Shown here: positions 39,542 through 49,991 of the stretch, one piece after another
Numbering within the stretch: the stretch's first letter is position 1
How the letters are laid out: every line of letters begins with the position of its first letter
Assembly: GCF_900200035.1 (NCBI RefSeq)
Contig: NZ_FZTC01000015.1
Location: 310,001-374,000 of the forward strand
DNA: 64,000 bases
DNA from: Klebsiella grimontii
GTDB lineage: Bacteria; Pseudomonadota; Gammaproteobacteria; Enterobacterales; Enterobacteriaceae
Direction of reading: 5' to 3'
The notes under the pieces: model-generated
What the model was told of the DNA's origin: nothing
Database searches by the model: none
Seen by the model: only the letters and a program-made list of their open reading frames with translations
Program-made: the position numbers and the translations under genes

Positions 39542-40903
39542 ATGTCTTTTGATTTAATTATTAAAAACGGCACCGTTATTCTGGAAAACGAATCGCGGGT
39601 GGTGGATATCGCGGTTGCTAACGGCAAAATCGCCGCGATCGGTGAAAACCTGGGCGAAGCGAAGCAGGTGATGGATGCTTCGGGCCTGATCGTGTCGCCG
39701 GGGATGGTCGATGCGCATACCCATATCTCTGAGCCGGGGCGTACCCACTGGGAAGGATATGAAACCGGCACTCGCGCAGCGGCAAAGGGCGGCATCACCA
39801 CGATGATCGAAATGCCGCTGAACCAGCTCCCGGCGACCACCGACCGCGAAACCATCGAGCTGAAATTCGATGCCGCGAAGGGCAAGCTAACCATCGACGC
39901 CGCGCAGCTTGGCGGCCTGGTTTCCTATAATCTGGACCGCCTGCATGAGCTGGATGAAGTGGGCGTGGTGGGCTTCAAATGCTTTGTCGCCACCTGCGGC
40001 GATCGCGGGATCGACAACGACTTCCGCGACGTTAACGACTGGCAGTTTTTCAAAGGCGCGCAAAAGCTGGCCGAAATGAAGCAGACCGTGTTGGTGCACT
40101 GTGAAAATGCGCTGATCTGCGATGAGCTCGGCGAAGAAGCAAAAAGAGAGGGCCGCGTGACGGCGCATGATTATGTCGCGTCGCGTCCGGTCTTCACCGA
40201 AGTCGAGGCGATCCGCCGCGTTCTCTATCTGGCGAAAGTCGCCGGTTGCCGCCTGCACGTATGCCACGTCAGCAGCCCGGAAGGGGTCGCCGAAGTGACC
40301 CGCGCGCGTCAGGAGGGTCAGGACGTCACCTGCGAATCCTGTCCGCACTACTTTGTGCTGGATACCGAGCAGTTCGAAGCGATTGGCACCCTGGCGAAGT
40401 GCTCTCCGCCGATCCGCGACGCGGAGAACCAGAAGGGAATGTGGGAGAAGCTGTTCAACGGCGAAATAGACTGCCTGGTCTCCGACCACTCTCCGTGTCC
40501 GCCGGAAATGAAGGCGGGCAATATCATGCAGGCCTGGGGCGGGATTGCCGGTCTGCAAAGCTGCATGGACGTGATGTTCGACGAAGCGGTGCAGAAGCGC
40601 GGTATGCCTCTGCCGCAGTTCGCCCGCCTGATGGCGACCAACGCCGCCGATATTTTCGGCCTCAAGCACAAGGGGCGCATCGCGCCGGGCAAAGACGCCG
40701 ACCTGGTGTTTATTCAGCCGAACAGCAGCTACGTTTTGCAGGCGGAAGACCTCGAATACCGGCATAAAGTCAGCCCGTACGTTGGCCGGAAGATTGGCGC
40801 GCGTATCACTAAAACCATCCTGCGCGGCGAGGTGATTTATGACATCGAGCAGGGTTTCCCGCAGGCGCCGAAGGGGAAATTTATCCTTAAGCATCAGCAG
40901 TAA
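39542..40903 (+). CDS. allB: Allantoinase
   Basis: This 453-residue cyclic amidohydrolase opens the hydantoin ring of allantoin to allantoate. Metal ligands are visible in [10 protein letters not shown] near residue 57, the carboxylated lysine in [10 protein letters not shown] near 146, VHCEN near 186, CHVSS near 242 and SDHSPC near 315. The ATG at 39542 follows AAGGAG and gives the E. coli length; an ATG 25 codons upstream is rejected. A REP pair separates it from ybbY. Confidence 0.96.
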   Translation: MSFDLIIKNGTVILENESRVVDIAVANGKIAAIGENLGEAKQVMDASGLIVSPGMVDAHTHISEPGRTHWEGYETGTRAAAKGGITTMIEMPLNQLPATTDRETIELKFDAAKGKLTIDAAQLGGLVSYNLDRLHELDEVGVVGFKCFVATCGDRGIDNDFRDVNDWQFFKGAQKLAEMKQTVLVHCENALICDELGEEAKREGRVTAHDYVASRPVFTEVEAIRRVLYLAKVAGCRLHVCHVSSPEGVAEVTRARQEGQDVTCESCPHYFVLDTEQFEAIGTLAKCSPPIRDAENQKGMWEKLFNGEIDCLVSDHSPCPPEMKAGNIMQAWGGIAGLQSCMDVMFDEAVQKRGMPLPQFARLMATNAADIFGLKHKGRIAPGKDADLVFIQPNSSYVLQAEDLEYRHKVSPYVGRKIGARITKTILRGEVIYDIEQGFPQAPKGKFILKHQQ

Positions 40904-40920
40904 CGGGTAACCGTTGCATT

Positions 40921-41014
40921 CCCGGATTGCGGCGTAAACCCCTTATCCGGGTTACGAACCTGACGTCGTGCGCGGGTTTTGTAGCCCGGGTAAGGCGCAA
41001 GCCGCGATCCGGGG
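40921..41014. repeat. Two REP units between allB and ybbY
   Basis: Inverted-repeat units at 40921-40954 (CCCGGATTGCGGCG and complement) and 40981-41014 (GTAGCCCGGGTAAGGCG and complement) lie inside the same-strand gap and may attenuate or protect the transcript. Confidence 0.75.
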
Positions 41015-41078
41015 CATAACCCACACCGTTCAATGTTTAGCGCCAGTTCAACGTCAGGCGCTTTGTCAGGATTTTATC

Positions 41079-42389
41079 ATGGTGGTATTGCCGCTAAATC
41101 AACGAAACACCCTGGCGGGATTTCAATGGTTCTTTTTTATCTTCTGCAACACCGTGGTGGTGCCGCCGACATTACAATCTGCTTTTCAGCTTCCCGCCAG
41201 CGCGCTGATTACGCTTACCCAATACGGTTTTATTACCACCGGGCTGGCGTGTCTGGCGCAGGCGCTGCTGGGCCACCGTCGCGCGATTATGGAGGGGCCG
41301 ACGGGGCTATGGTGGAGCACCATTCTGACCGTCACCGTCGGCGAAGCCGCGCGCGGCACCGCGTTCGACAGCATTGCGGCCAGCCTGGCGGTGGGTATCT
41401 TTCTCTCAGCCGTTCTGACCATCATTATTGGCGTCAGCGGCATCGGCCATCGCCTGGCGAAGCTCTTTAGCCCGACGGTGATGGTCTTTTTTATGCTGCT
41501 GCTCGGCGCGCAGCTGACGACCATATTTTTTAAAGGCATGCTCGGGCTGCCCTTTAGTTCGACCCAGGCCAACGCCGCCATTCAACTGGCGCCCTTTGGC
41601 CTCGCGCTGGCGGTGATGATCCTGGTGCTGGGGATGATTATTTTTCTCCCGGACGGCATCGCCCGCTACGCTCTGCTGACAGGAACCCTGGCGGGATGGG
41701 CGAGCTGGTACCTGCTGTTTCGCACGCCGCCCGCCACGGCGGCATCCGGGCCGATTCACTGGCAATGGTTTCCGCTCGGCTACGGCGAAGAACTACGCCC
41801 AGGCATTATCCTGACGGCGCTGCTGGCCGGGCTGGTGAATATCACCAATACCTACGGCGCCATTCGCGGCACCGACGTTTTTTATCCCCAACAGGGCGCC
41901 AGTAATAGCCGCTACCGACGCAGCTTTATTATCTCCGGCCTGATGACCTTAATAACAGTTCCTCTTAGCGTGGTGCCGTTTTCACCGTTTGTTTCGTCGA
42001 TAGGCTTATTAACCCAAACCGGAGAAACCTCGCGCCAGCCGTTTATTATCGGCTGCCTGTGTTGTCTTTTAGTTGGCCTGTTTACGCCGCTGACCCACTT
42101 TTTTACCACGCTGCCGCTGCCGATTAGCAGCGCGGTCATGCTGGTCTCTTATCTGCCGTTGTTATATTCCAGCTTATCGTTCAGTAAACAAATTACCTTC
42201 ACCGCGCGAAATATCTACCGGCTGGCGCTGCCGCTCTTTATCGGTATTTTTTTAATGGGTCTGCCGCCAGTTTATCTCCAGACGCTACCCCTGATAATTC
42301 GACCGCTATTAGGCAACGGCTTATTAATCGGCGTGCTGCTGGCGGTAGTGATGGAAAATCTCATTCCCTGGGATCGTATTAAGTCATGA
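41079..42389 (+). CDS. ybbY: Putative purine/xanthine permease YbbY (NCS2 family)
   Basis: This 436-residue membrane protein of the nucleobase-ascorbate transporter family has about 12 helices. It closely follows E. coli YbbY, for example FQWFFFIFCNTVVVPPTL and IRGTDVFYPQQGASN. The substrate is not known; its place beside glxK and allB suggests a purine or ureide. I chose the ATG at 41079, nine bases after AGGA; the frame is open for 37 codons upstream through a REP element. Confidence 0.92.
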   Translation: MVVLPLNQRNTLAGFQWFFFIFCNTVVVPPTLQSAFQLPASALITLTQYGFITTGLACLAQALLGHRRAIMEGPTGLWWSTILTVTVGEAARGTAFDSIAASLAVGIFLSAVLTIIIGVSGIGHRLAKLFSPTVMVFFMLLLGAQLTTIFFKGMLGLPFSSTQANAAIQLAPFGLALAVMILVLGMIIFLPDGIARYALLTGTLAGWASWYLLFRTPPATAASGPIHWQWFPLGYGEELRPGIILTALLAGLVNITNTYGAIRGTDVFYPQQGASNSRYRRSFIISGLMTLITVPLSVVPFSPFVSSIGLLTQTGETSRQPFIIGCLCCLLVGLFTPLTHFFTTLPLPISSAVMLVSYLPLLYSSLSFSKQITFTARNIYRLALPLFIGIFLMGLPPVYLQTLPLIIRPLLGNGLLIGVLLAVVMENLIPWDRIKS

Positions 42390-42407
42390 CAGCAAAAAGG
42401 ATCAACA

Positions 42408-43553
42408 ATGAAAATTATTATTGCACCGGACTCTTTCAAAGAGAGCGTTAGCGCCAGCCGCTGCGCCCAGGCGATAAAAGCGGGCTTTGTCTCAATTTTC
42501 CCGCAGGCGGAGTGCGTCTGTCTGCCGATCGCCGATGGCGGCGAAGGAACGGTTGAGGCGATGGTCGAGGCCACTGACGGCAAAATGGTGATGCTGCCGG
42601 TCATGGGGCCGATGGGCGATTTTGTCGGCGCCTTCTACGGCCTGAGCGGCGACGGGCAAACCGCATTTATTGAGATGGCGGCGGCCAGCGGGCTGATGCT
42701 GGTTCCCGCCGGGGAGCGTAACCCCCTGCGGGCTACCAGCTACGGCACCGGCGAGCTGATTCGCCATGCGCTGGACGCCGGGGTTCGCCATATTATTCTC
42801 GGTATTGGCGGTAGCGCCACGGTAGACGGCGGGATGGGTATGGCCCAGGCGCTGGGGGCGCGCTTTCTGGATGAGCGCGGCGAGAGCGTCGGCCTTGGCG
42901 GCGGGGCGTTACAGCGGTTGGTAAAAATAGACCTAAGCGACCTCGATCCGCGCCTTCACGATTGCCGGATTGAGGTGGCCTGCGACGTCGATAACCCGCT
43001 GCTCGGCGAACGCGGCGCGGCGGCGGTTTTTGGTCCGCAAAAAGGGGCTTGCATAGAAATGGTTGCCGTTCTGGAGCGCGGGTTACAAAACTACGCTCGG
43101 GTTATGCTGGCGGCTACCGGTCAGGATGTCGCGCCGATGGTCGGCGGCGGCGCGGCCGGCGGAATGGGCGCGGCGGCCCGGGTTTTCCTTAACGCTACGC
43201 TGAAATCAGGTATCGATATTGTGCTGGAAGCGGTTCATCTGGAGGAGGCGCTGCGCGATGCGGACCTGGTGATCACCGGCGAAGGACGGATTGATTCGCA
43301 AACCGTCGGCGGCAAAGCGCCTGTCGGCGTGGCGCGGATCGCCAAAAAGTACGACATCCCGGTTATCGGTATCGCGGGTGTGCTGGGCGACGGCGTTGAA
43401 GCGGTGCATCAGCACGGTATTGATGCGGTATTCAGTATTTTACCCTCGCTGGCGCCGCTGGCCGAAGTGCTGGATCGCGGCGAGCAGAATCTCTATGCCT
43501 GCGCGCGTAATATTGCCTGCGCAATAAAATTAGGTCAGCAAATCCCCGTCTGA
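42408..43553 (+). CDS. glxK: Glycerate 2-kinase, GlxK
   Basis: This 381-residue class I glycerate kinase makes 2-phosphoglycerate from D-glycerate, delivering the glyoxylate branch into glycolysis. The motifs [11 protein letters not shown] at the N-terminus, [26 protein letters not shown] and [19 protein letters not shown] are present. It is 18 bp after ybbY and presumably co-transcribed. It converges on allE across a hairpin. Confidence 0.95.
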   Translation: MKIIIAPDSFKESVSASRCAQAIKAGFVSIFPQAECVCLPIADGGEGTVEAMVEATDGKMVMLPVMGPMGDFVGAFYGLSGDGQTAFIEMAAASGLMLVPAGERNPLRATSYGTGELIRHALDAGVRHIILGIGGSATVDGGMGMAQALGARFLDERGESVGLGGGALQRLVKIDLSDLDPRLHDCRIEVACDVDNPLLGERGAAAVFGPQKGACIEMVAVLERGLQNYARVMLAATGQDVAPMVGGGAAGGMGAAARVFLNATLKSGIDIVLEAVHLEEALRDADLVITGEGRIDSQTVGGKAPVGVARIAKKYDIPVIGIAGVLGDGVEAVHQHGIDAVFSILPSLAPLAEVLDRGEQNLYACARNIACAIKLGQQIPV

Positions 43554-43555
43554 AT

Positions 43556-43583
43556 AAAAAATGCCACGGTTTTCACCGTGGCA
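43556..43583 (-). terminator. Intrinsic terminator of the allDCE operon
   Basis: The 9-bp stem 43562-43570 with 43575-43583 has a 4-nt loop. Read on the minus strand it is followed by T6 (A6 at 43556-43561), 47 bp beyond the allE stop. On the plus strand it could also stop glxK, though without a T-run. Confidence 0.85.
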
Positions 43584-43629
43584 AAATCCAACATAGCTAA
43601 ACAAAAAAGGTGAACTTCATCGGCGACAA

Positions 43630-44412
43630 TCAGATCTCAACGTCGCGATGGCAATCTTTCGAGTAAATGTAGCTAAACGCCTCGCGCCCGACGCCGTATC
43701 CGGCCTGTAGTGAATAAGCGCCCATAAAGATATAGTCGCCTTTTTTCACTGGCACCCAGTTGTTGTCGAGGTTATAAACGCCCTGGCCGGAGAGAATATA
43801 GGCACCGTGTTCCTGGACGTGGGTTTCGATATAACCGTGGCTGGCTCCCGGCTCGAAGGAGAGAATATGCATGTTCATATCGAAGCCCAGCTCTTTCGGC
43901 AGGAAATCGATCAGGATAACGTCTTCCATTCCTTCATAATGAATTCGCTCCAGCTGGCTGACGTTGCCGGTAACCAGATAAGGGGCGTGATTCTCAACCG
44001 TAATATAGCGGCGTTTGTAGAGGAATAACTGGCTGTCGCCTGAGCGGTTATTGATGAAGGTAAGTTTCTCGCCCGGCGGGCAGTAAATATAGCCGCCTTT
44101 GGTTAGCGGGAAGCTTTTGCCTTGCGCCCCGGCGGTGATTTCCCCCTCAATCACATACAGGAAGGTCTCAATCCCTTCGCCGCCGAAACCGCCCTGATTA
44201 CTGCCGTTTTCATGCAGCGTCACCAGATAATCCACAAAGGTCGCGCCTAATTTCGGCGTTGACAGAATGGTCACATCGCAATTAGCAAAACCCGGAATAA
44301 TATTTTTGACCAGACCGTCCGGCGTCAGCAGCGCATAATTGCCGTGGCGCACGATGGAACGGCTGGCCAGTAAATCATCGCGATAGCCAACCACATTATT
44401 TAAATAACCCAT
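43630..44412 (-). CDS. allE: (S)-ureidoglycine aminohydrolase
   Basis: This 260-residue bicupin enzyme releases ammonia from (S)-ureidoglycine to give (S)-ureidoglycolate. The C-terminal cupin carries the Mn-binding residues in PGASHGYIETHVQEHGAY. The start follows AAGGAAAAGATA. It is last in the allD-allC-allE operon, 10 bp after allC. Confidence 0.95.
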   Translation of the reverse strand: MGYLNNVVGYRDDLLASRSIVRHGNYALLTPDGLVKNIIPGFANCDVTILSTPKLGATFVDYLVTLHENGSNQGGFGGEGIETFLYVIEGEITAGAQGKSFPLTKGGYIYCPPGEKLTFINNRSGDSQLFLYKRRYITVENHAPYLVTGNVSQLERIHYEGMEDVILIDFLPKELGFDMNMHILSFEPGASHGYIETHVQEHGAYILSGQGVYNLDNNWVPVKKGDYIFMGAYSLQAGYGVGREAFSYIYSKDCHRDVEI

Positions 44413-44422
44413 TATCTTTTCC

Positions 44423-45658
44423 TTATTCAGTCCAGGCCAGTTGATGCAACATTAAGGCCAGCGTTTTTACGCCTTCCGCCAGATCGTCGATATGCGTGCT
44501 TTCCGCCGGGTTATGGCTGATGCCCTTAATGCTCGGCATAAAGATCATGCAGGTCGGGAAGCAGGGGGCGAAAATTTGCGCATCGTGCCCCGCGCCGCTG
44601 TGCATCACGCGGAAATTCATCTTCTCTTTTTCACAAAGGGCGGTGAGCCGGGCCACCAGCGTTTTATCCATCGGAACCGGGGCTTCATCCATCCACAGAT
44701 CGATCTCGATGCCAATCTCCATTTCCCGGCAGATCCGCCGCATATCGGCTTCAATCACTTCTGTAAATGCCGTTAATTCGCGGGCATCGGTATGGCGGCA
44801 GTCCATGGTGAAGACCGTTTTACCCGGCACCACGTTAACGGTATTCGGCTGCGGATCGACCTTGCCGAAAGTGAGCACCAGCGGGTCGCCGTGGGCCTTC
44901 GCTTTGGCGATAGACTCGCAGCAGATGCGGCTAAACGCATGAACGGTATCGCGGCGGTAGCCCATTGGTGTGGTTCCCGCATGGTTGGACTCACCGTTGA
45001 GGGTGATGGTGTAGCGGCGCTGTCCGACGATGGCGTTGACCACTCCGATGGATTGCTTATTGGTTTCCAGCACCCGGCCCTGTTCGATATGCAGTTCGAC
45101 GAAGGCTTTAATATCCCGGCGCGGCGCCAGCGGGGCGGCGGGCAGCGTGAAGCCGCACTGCTTCATGGCGTCAACAAACGCCACGCCTTTGGCGTCCTTA
45201 ATCTCGCGCACGTCCGCCGGGTTGGCGATGCCGACGATATTTTTGCTGCCCCAGAAGACATAAGGGAAGCGGCTGCCTTCTTCCTCGGCCAGCGCCAGCA
45301 CTTCGACGGTACGCAGCGGTGCGCCGTAGGTCTCTTTTAGCCAGCGTACCGCCAGCCAGGCCGCCAGCGCGCCGAACTGACCGTCAAGATTACCGCCGTT
45401 GACCACGCTATCAATATGCGAACCGCTAAGGATAACTTCGTCGGGAAAGCGCGTACCGGGCAGGCGGCCATAAAGGTTGCCGACTTCATCAAAGCGCGTT
45501 TCCAGCCCGCTTTCGCTCATCCGTTGTTTAAACGCCTGCTGCGCCTGTAACCATTCCGGCGAATAGAGCAGGCGGGTAATTCCCCCGGTCGGGTCGGCGC
45601 CGAAAGAGGAAAGCCAGGGCAAGGTCTCTTCTATTGCCTGTCGAAAATAATGAGCCAT
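44423..45658 (-). CDS. allC: Allantoate amidohydrolase
   Basis: This 411-residue M20-type binuclear metal hydrolase converts allantoate to ureidoglycine, CO2 and ammonia. The metal motifs SGSHIDSVVNGGNLDGQFG, AEEEGSRFP and ELHIEQG are present, with GESNHAGTTPMGYRRD in the dimerisation domain. I start at the ATG at 45658 (MAHYFRQ), six bases after AGGAG, which gives the E. coli length; an in-frame TTG two codons earlier is less likely. It is the middle gene of allDCE. Confidence 0.95.
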   Translation of the reverse strand: MAHYFRQAIEETLPWLSSFGADPTGGITRLLYSPEWLQAQQAFKQRMSESGLETRFDEVGNLYGRLPGTRFPDEVILSGSHIDSVVNGGNLDGQFGALAAWLAVRWLKETYGAPLRTVEVLALAEEEGSRFPYVFWGSKNIVGIANPADVREIKDAKGVAFVDAMKQCGFTLPAAPLAPRRDIKAFVELHIEQGRVLETNKQSIGVVNAIVGQRRYTITLNGESNHAGTTPMGYRRDTVHAFSRICCESIAKAKAHGDPLVLTFGKVDPQPNTVNVVPGKTVFTMDCRHTDARELTAFTEVIEADMRRICREMEIGIEIDLWMDEAPVPMDKTLVARLTALCEKEKMNFRVMHSGAGHDAQIFAPCFPTCMIFMPSIKGISHNPAESTHIDDLAEGVKTLALMLHQLAWTE

Positions 45659-45679
45659 ACGCAACTCCTGTATTTTAAT

Positions 45680-46729
45680 TTATTGAGCAAAAGGGGAATG
45701 GGTTTCATAAGAGCGGTTATATAAAGCGTCAGAAACCAGATAGTCATAAATCTCATCAACGATTTCGATACCGTCCACCGCGCTGTTTTTCTCATTGATA
45801 TCCAGGTTCTGCCCCGGGTAATAAACCTGGTTAAATCCGGGCGCTGGCGTAATGGCGTTTAATTCGCGCATGGTGTCGCTGATATGCTGGCGAAATAGCG
45901 TGCTGGAGGAGAAAAATTGCGGGTTGATAACGATATGTAGCTGGCCCAGCTCGCGTCCCTGGCTGAGGTTGTCGTACATCGAGCTGACCTGGCGACCAAA
46001 GGGCAGGTTGAGCAAAATGCCGGAGAGCACGTCGATCATCATCATCAGGCCGTAGCCTTTCGGACCGGCTGCCGGAAGCAGGGCGTGGACGGCAAAGGGG
46101 TCGCTGGTCGGCGCGCCGTTTTTATCCACCGCCCAGCTGTCGGGGATGGTTTCATGGCGCGAGCGGGCGTCGAGAATTTTCCCCCAGGCCTGCACGGTAG
46201 TCGCCATATCGAAGGTAATGATATCGTCGCCCTCGCCGGGGGCGGCGAAGGCCAGCGGGTTAGTGCCGTAATAGATTTCCGCGCCGCCGAAAGGCACGAC
46301 CATCGGATCTGACTGACACAGCGAAAGCCCGATAAATCCGGCGCGGGCCGCCTGCCGGGCGAAGTAAGAGATCGCGCCGCTGTGTCCCATGCGCCGAATG
46401 CCAACCACGGCGACGCCGTTTTCCCGGGCAATCTCTATCGCGTGCTCCATGCCCATTTTGGCAGCGACCTGACCAGCGGCATTATCGGCATGCAAAATGC
46501 CGCTGCAGGGACCTGTTTTTTCAAAGGTAAAGTTGGGTTGACGGTTAGTTCCGCCTTTTGCAATACGTTCCGCATAATATTCAACGCGGACCGCGCCGTG
46601 CGAATGAATGCCTCTTGCATCGGCATAAACCAGCACATCGGCAATAATATCCGCGTGATTATGAGTAAGCCCTGCTTTGTTCAGCTTATTGGCAATAAGC
46701 TGATGAAGTGTTTCCCGACTGACTTTCAT
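45680..46729 (-). CDS. allD: Ureidoglycolate dehydrogenase (NAD+)
   Basis: This 349-residue malate/lactate dehydrogenase type-2 family enzyme oxidises ureidoglycolate to oxalurate. Active-site histidine regions GIHSHGAVRVEYYAE and GIRRMGHSGAISYFA are clear. The start follows AAGGAAGACAG. It is first in the allDCE operon, divergent from fdrA, and the expected target of AllS. Confidence 0.95.
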   Translation of the reverse strand: MKVSRETLHQLIANKLNKAGLTHNHADIIADVLVYADARGIHSHGAVRVEYYAERIAKGGTNRQPNFTFEKTGPCSGILHADNAAGQVAAKMGMEHAIEIARENGVAVVGIRRMGHSGAISYFARQAARAGFIGLSLCQSDPMVVPFGGAEIYYGTNPLAFAAPGEGDDIITFDMATTVQAWGKILDARSRHETIPDSWAVDKNGAPTSDPFAVHALLPAAGPKGYGLMMMIDVLSGILLNLPFGRQVSSMYDNLSQGRELGQLHIVINPQFFSSSTLFRQHISDTMRELNAITPAPGFNQVYYPGQNLDINEKNSAVDGIEIVDEIYDYLVSDALYNRSYETHSPFAQ

Positions 46730-47044
46730 CTGTCTTCCTTTTAACGACGGTGTAGAGCCTGACTGACGATTAAAATACGGGGAAAATAAACTTAAATTGT
46801 GATCTGCATTGGTAAAAATAGTTAGTTAGATTTTATTTAATAATCACCGCGGGTTTATCAGAAGGGACCCGGTTAATCTATTCATTGAAAATTCCGGGCT
46901 AATGCCTTCGGCTTTATTTGAAAGCGTCTTGTAATAATTTCCATGTGATATGGCTCACGCCGCCGATAATTTTATCTCGTTAGCCTGATTGCAGATTATT
47001 CATGCTCATTCAATTGCAATGGGTGCAATTATTGGGGAGTTATT
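46730..47044. promoter_or_regulatory. allD-fdrA divergent regulatory region with CRP-like and LysR-type sites
   Basis: These 315 bp hold no gene. TGTGATATGGCTCACG at 46944-46959 fits the CRP consensus TGTGA-N6-TCACA in all but the last base. An inverted repeat AATTGCA/TGCAATT (47012-47018 with 47024-47030) contains the T-N11-A spacing of LysR-type sites (T47015, A47027) and could bind AllS. It sits 14 bp before the fdrA start. The AT-rich part at 46770-46850 probably carries the allD promoter. Confidence 0.55.
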
Positions 47045-48712
47045 ATGATCCATGCCTTTATAAAAAAGGGCTGTTTTCAGGATTCAGTCAGCTTAATGAT
47101 TATTTCGCGTAAGCTGAGTGAGTCAGAAAATGTCGACGATGTTTCGGTGATGATGGGCACACCGGCAAATAAATCGCTGCTGGAAACCACCGGTTTCTGG
47201 CACGACGATTTTACCACCGCGACGCCGAATGATATTTGCGTGGCGATCCGTACCGATTGCGCCGATGCGTCGGTGGCGGAAATGATTATCGCCCGTCTTG
47301 ATGAGGCCCTCGCCGCCCTGGCGCAGGGGAGCGGGCAGAGTCAGAGCCTTAGCGTGGTTCGCCGCTGGCAGAGCGCGACGCAAAAGCTGCCGCAGGCCAA
47401 TATGGCCTTAATTTCGGTTGCCGGAGAGTACGCTGCGGAGCTGGCCCATCAGGCGCTTAGCAGCGAGAAAAACGTGATGATCTTCTCCGATAACGTCACG
47501 CTGGAAGATGAAATCGCCCTGAAAACCCGCGCCCGCGACAAAGGGCTGCTGGTGATGGGGCCGGACTGCGGCACCGCTATGATTGCCGGAACCCCGCTGG
47601 CTTTCGCCAACGTCACGCCGGACGGCAACATTGGCGTGATTGGCGCATCCGGCACCGGTATTCAGGAACTGGTCTCGCAAATCGTCCTTGGCGGGGAAGG
47701 GATCAGCCATGCTATTGGCCTCGGCGGGCGCGACCTGAGCGCCGAGGTGGGCGGCATCAGCGCGCAAACGGCGCTGGAAATGCTGACCCAGGACGGGCAG
47801 AGCCAGGTGCTGGCCTTTGTCTCGAAGCCGCCCGCCGAGGCGGTGCGCCAGAAGGTGATTAGCGCCATGAAGCGCAGCGCTAAGCCGGTGGTGGCGCTGT
47901 TTCTCGGCTATGCGCCGCCCGCCGCCCGCGATGAAAACGTCTGGTTCGCCCGCACCCTGGATGAGGCCGGGCGCCTGGCCTGCCTGCTGGCGCGCGTCGC
48001 GCGTTACCAGCAAACCCTGAGCGCAGTCGCGGGCAAGCAAATTCGCGGTTTATACACCGGCGGCACGCTGGCCGCGGAATCCGCCGGGCTGCTCGCCGAG
48101 CGGCTGGGCATCACCCCTGACGCTCATCATCCGCAGGGCATGATGCTCAATGCGCAGGGTCATCAGGTCGTCGATCTTGGCGATGATTTTTACACCGTGG
48201 GCCGCCCGCATCCGATGATCGACCCCTCCCTGCGCAACCAGCTGATTGCCGAACTGGGCAAGGAAAATCAGGTCGGCGTGTTGCTGCTGGACGTGGTGAT
48301 TGGCTACGGCGCGACCGCCGATCCCGCCGAATCGCTGGTGGAAGCCTGCCTGCGGGCGTGGGCGGTGAGAGACGAGCGCCATCCGCTGCATATCATCGCC
48401 ACGGTGACCGGCACCGAAAGCGACCCGCAGTGCCGTTCCCGGCAGATTGCTTCCCTCGAAGATGCGGGGATCGTGGTGGTCGATAGCCTCCCCGAAGCCA
48501 CGCTGCTCGCCAGCGCGCTGATTAGCCCGCAGCGGATGGCGGAACTGGCCCCGCGCGCCAGCCTGCTGGACGGCGTGGCGGTGATTAACGCTGGTCTGCG
48601 CAGCTTCGCGCTCGATTTACAGTCCGCCGGAACGCCGGTTGTCCACTATCAGTGGGCGCCGATCGCCGGGGGGAATAAGAAACTGGCTCGTTTATTAGAA
48701 CGTTTGCAATAA
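47045..48712 (+). CDS. fdrA: FdrA / oxamate carbamoyltransferase subunit AllF
   Basis: This 555-residue protein resembles succinyl-CoA synthetase alpha subunits, with the CoA-type Rossmann motif GVIGASGTGIQELVSQI and an acyl-CoA synthetase fold in the C-terminal half. FdrA, YlbE and YlbF have been assigned as subunits of the oxamate carbamoyltransferase that phosphorolyses oxalurate to oxamate and carbamoyl phosphate. It follows GGGGAGTT. It leads fdrA-ylbE-ylbF-ybcF, divergent from allDCE. Confidence 0.93.
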   Translation: MIHAFIKKGCFQDSVSLMIISRKLSESENVDDVSVMMGTPANKSLLETTGFWHDDFTTATPNDICVAIRTDCADASVAEMIIARLDEALAALAQGSGQSQSLSVVRRWQSATQKLPQANMALISVAGEYAAELAHQALSSEKNVMIFSDNVTLEDEIALKTRARDKGLLVMGPDCGTAMIAGTPLAFANVTPDGNIGVIGASGTGIQELVSQIVLGGEGISHAIGLGGRDLSAEVGGISAQTALEMLTQDGQSQVLAFVSKPPAEAVRQKVISAMKRSAKPVVALFLGYAPPAARDENVWFARTLDEAGRLACLLARVARYQQTLSAVAGKQIRGLYTGGTLAAESAGLLAERLGITPDAHHPQGMMLNAQGHQVVDLGDDFYTVGRPHPMIDPSLRNQLIAELGKENQVGVLLLDVVIGYGATADPAESLVEACLRAWAVRDERHPLHIIATVTGTESDPQCRSRQIASLEDAGIVVVDSLPEATLLASALISPQRMAELAPRASLLDGVAVINAGLRSFALDLQSAGTPVVHYQWAPIAGGNKKLARLLERLQ

Positions 48713-48721
48713 GAGGTCTCT

Positions 48722-49981
48722 ATGTTTACATCAGTGGCGCAGGCCAATGACGCAGTAATAGAACGAATTCGTAATGCACGTCCGCACTGGCTGGATGTGC
48801 AGCCAGCGGGTTCTTTAATCGGGGCGCTGAATCAGAACAAAACCCTGCTCCACGCCGGGCCGCCGATGCGCTGGCAGGAGATGACCGGACCGATGAAAGG
48901 GGCCTGTATCGGCGCATGCTTATTCGAAGGCTGGGCACAGGATGAAAAAACCGCCCACGCGATGCTGGAAGGCGGCGAGATTACCTTTATTCCCTGCCAC
49001 CACGTTAACGCCGTGGGCCCGATGGGCGGGATAACCTCGCCGAATATGCCGATGCTGGTGGTGGAGAACATCGCCGAAGGCAACCGCGCCTATTGCAACC
49101 TGAATGAAGGGATTGGCAAGGTGATGCGTTTCGGCGCCTACGGTGAAGACGTGCAGCAGCGCCTGCGCTGGATGCGCGATGTGCTGATGCCGGTCCTCAG
49201 CGCGGCGCTGAAACAGATGGAACGCGGCATCGACCTGACCGCGATGATGGCCCAGGGCATCACCATGGGCGATGAGTTCCACCAGCGCAATATCGCCACC
49301 TCCGCGCTGCTAATGCGCACGCTGGCCCCTTATCTGGCGCGACTTAATCACAATAAGCAGCAGATTGCCGAGGTGATGGATTTCCTCGCCATTACCGATC
49401 AGTTCTTCCTCAACCTGGCGATGGCCTACTGTAAAGCGGCGATGGATTCCGGGGCGCAAATTCGCGCGGGCAGCATCGTCACCGCGATGACCCGCAACGG
49501 CAATATGTTCGGTATCCGCGTCAGCGGGCTGGGCGAGCGCTGGTTTACCGCGCCGGTCAACACCCCGCAGGGACTGTTCTTTACCGGCTTCTCTCAGGAG
49601 CAGGCCAACCCGGATATGGGCGACAGCGCCATTACCGAAACCTTCGGCATCGGCGGCGCAGCGATGATCGCCGCTCCCGGCGTCACGCGCTTTGTCGGCG
49701 CGGGCGGGATGGAGGCGGCGAAATCCGTTTCCGAGGAGATGGCGGAAATCTTCCTTGAACGCAATATGCAGCTGCAAATTCCGGGCTGGGATTTCCAGGG
49801 CGCCTGTCTGGGGCTGGATATTCGCCGGGTGGTGGAAACCGGGATTACGCCGCTGATCAACACCGGCATCGCTCACAAAGAGGCGGGGATCGGCCAGATT
49901 GGCGCCGGGACCGTCAGAGCGCCGCTGGCCTGCTTTGAGCTGGCGCTGGAAGCGCTGGCGGACGAGCTGGGCGTAAGCTAA
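48722..49981 (+). CDS. ylbE: YlbE / oxamate carbamoyltransferase subunit AllG
   Basis: This 419-residue DUF1116 protein has the conserved blocks GPPMRWQEMTGPMKGA, HHVNAVGPMGGITSPNMP and GIAHKEAGIGQIGAG. It is the second subunit of the proposed oxamate carbamoyltransferase and always accompanies fdrA. It lies nine bases after fdrA with an AAGAGGTC site. Confidence 0.93.
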   Translation: MFTSVAQANDAVIERIRNARPHWLDVQPAGSLIGALNQNKTLLHAGPPMRWQEMTGPMKGACIGACLFEGWAQDEKTAHAMLEGGEITFIPCHHVNAVGPMGGITSPNMPMLVVENIAEGNRAYCNLNEGIGKVMRFGAYGEDVQQRLRWMRDVLMPVLSAALKQMERGIDLTAMMAQGITMGDEFHQRNIATSALLMRTLAPYLARLNHNKQQIAEVMDFLAITDQFFLNLAMAYCKAAMDSGAQIRAGSIVTAMTRNGNMFGIRVSGLGERWFTAPVNTPQGLFFTGFSQEQANPDMGDSAITETFGIGGAAMIAAPGVTRFVGAGGMEAAKSVSEEMAEIFLERNMQLQIPGWDFQGACLGLDIRRVVETGITPLINTGIAHKEAGIGQIGAGTVRAPLACFELALEALADELGVS

Positions 49982-49991
49982 GGAGCGCGCG

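Noticed and set aside
37932..43602. Twelve-base repeat ACATAGCTAAAC at 37932-37943 and 43591-43602
   Set aside because: A 12-base match is expected by chance many times in 64 kb; the flanks share nothing.
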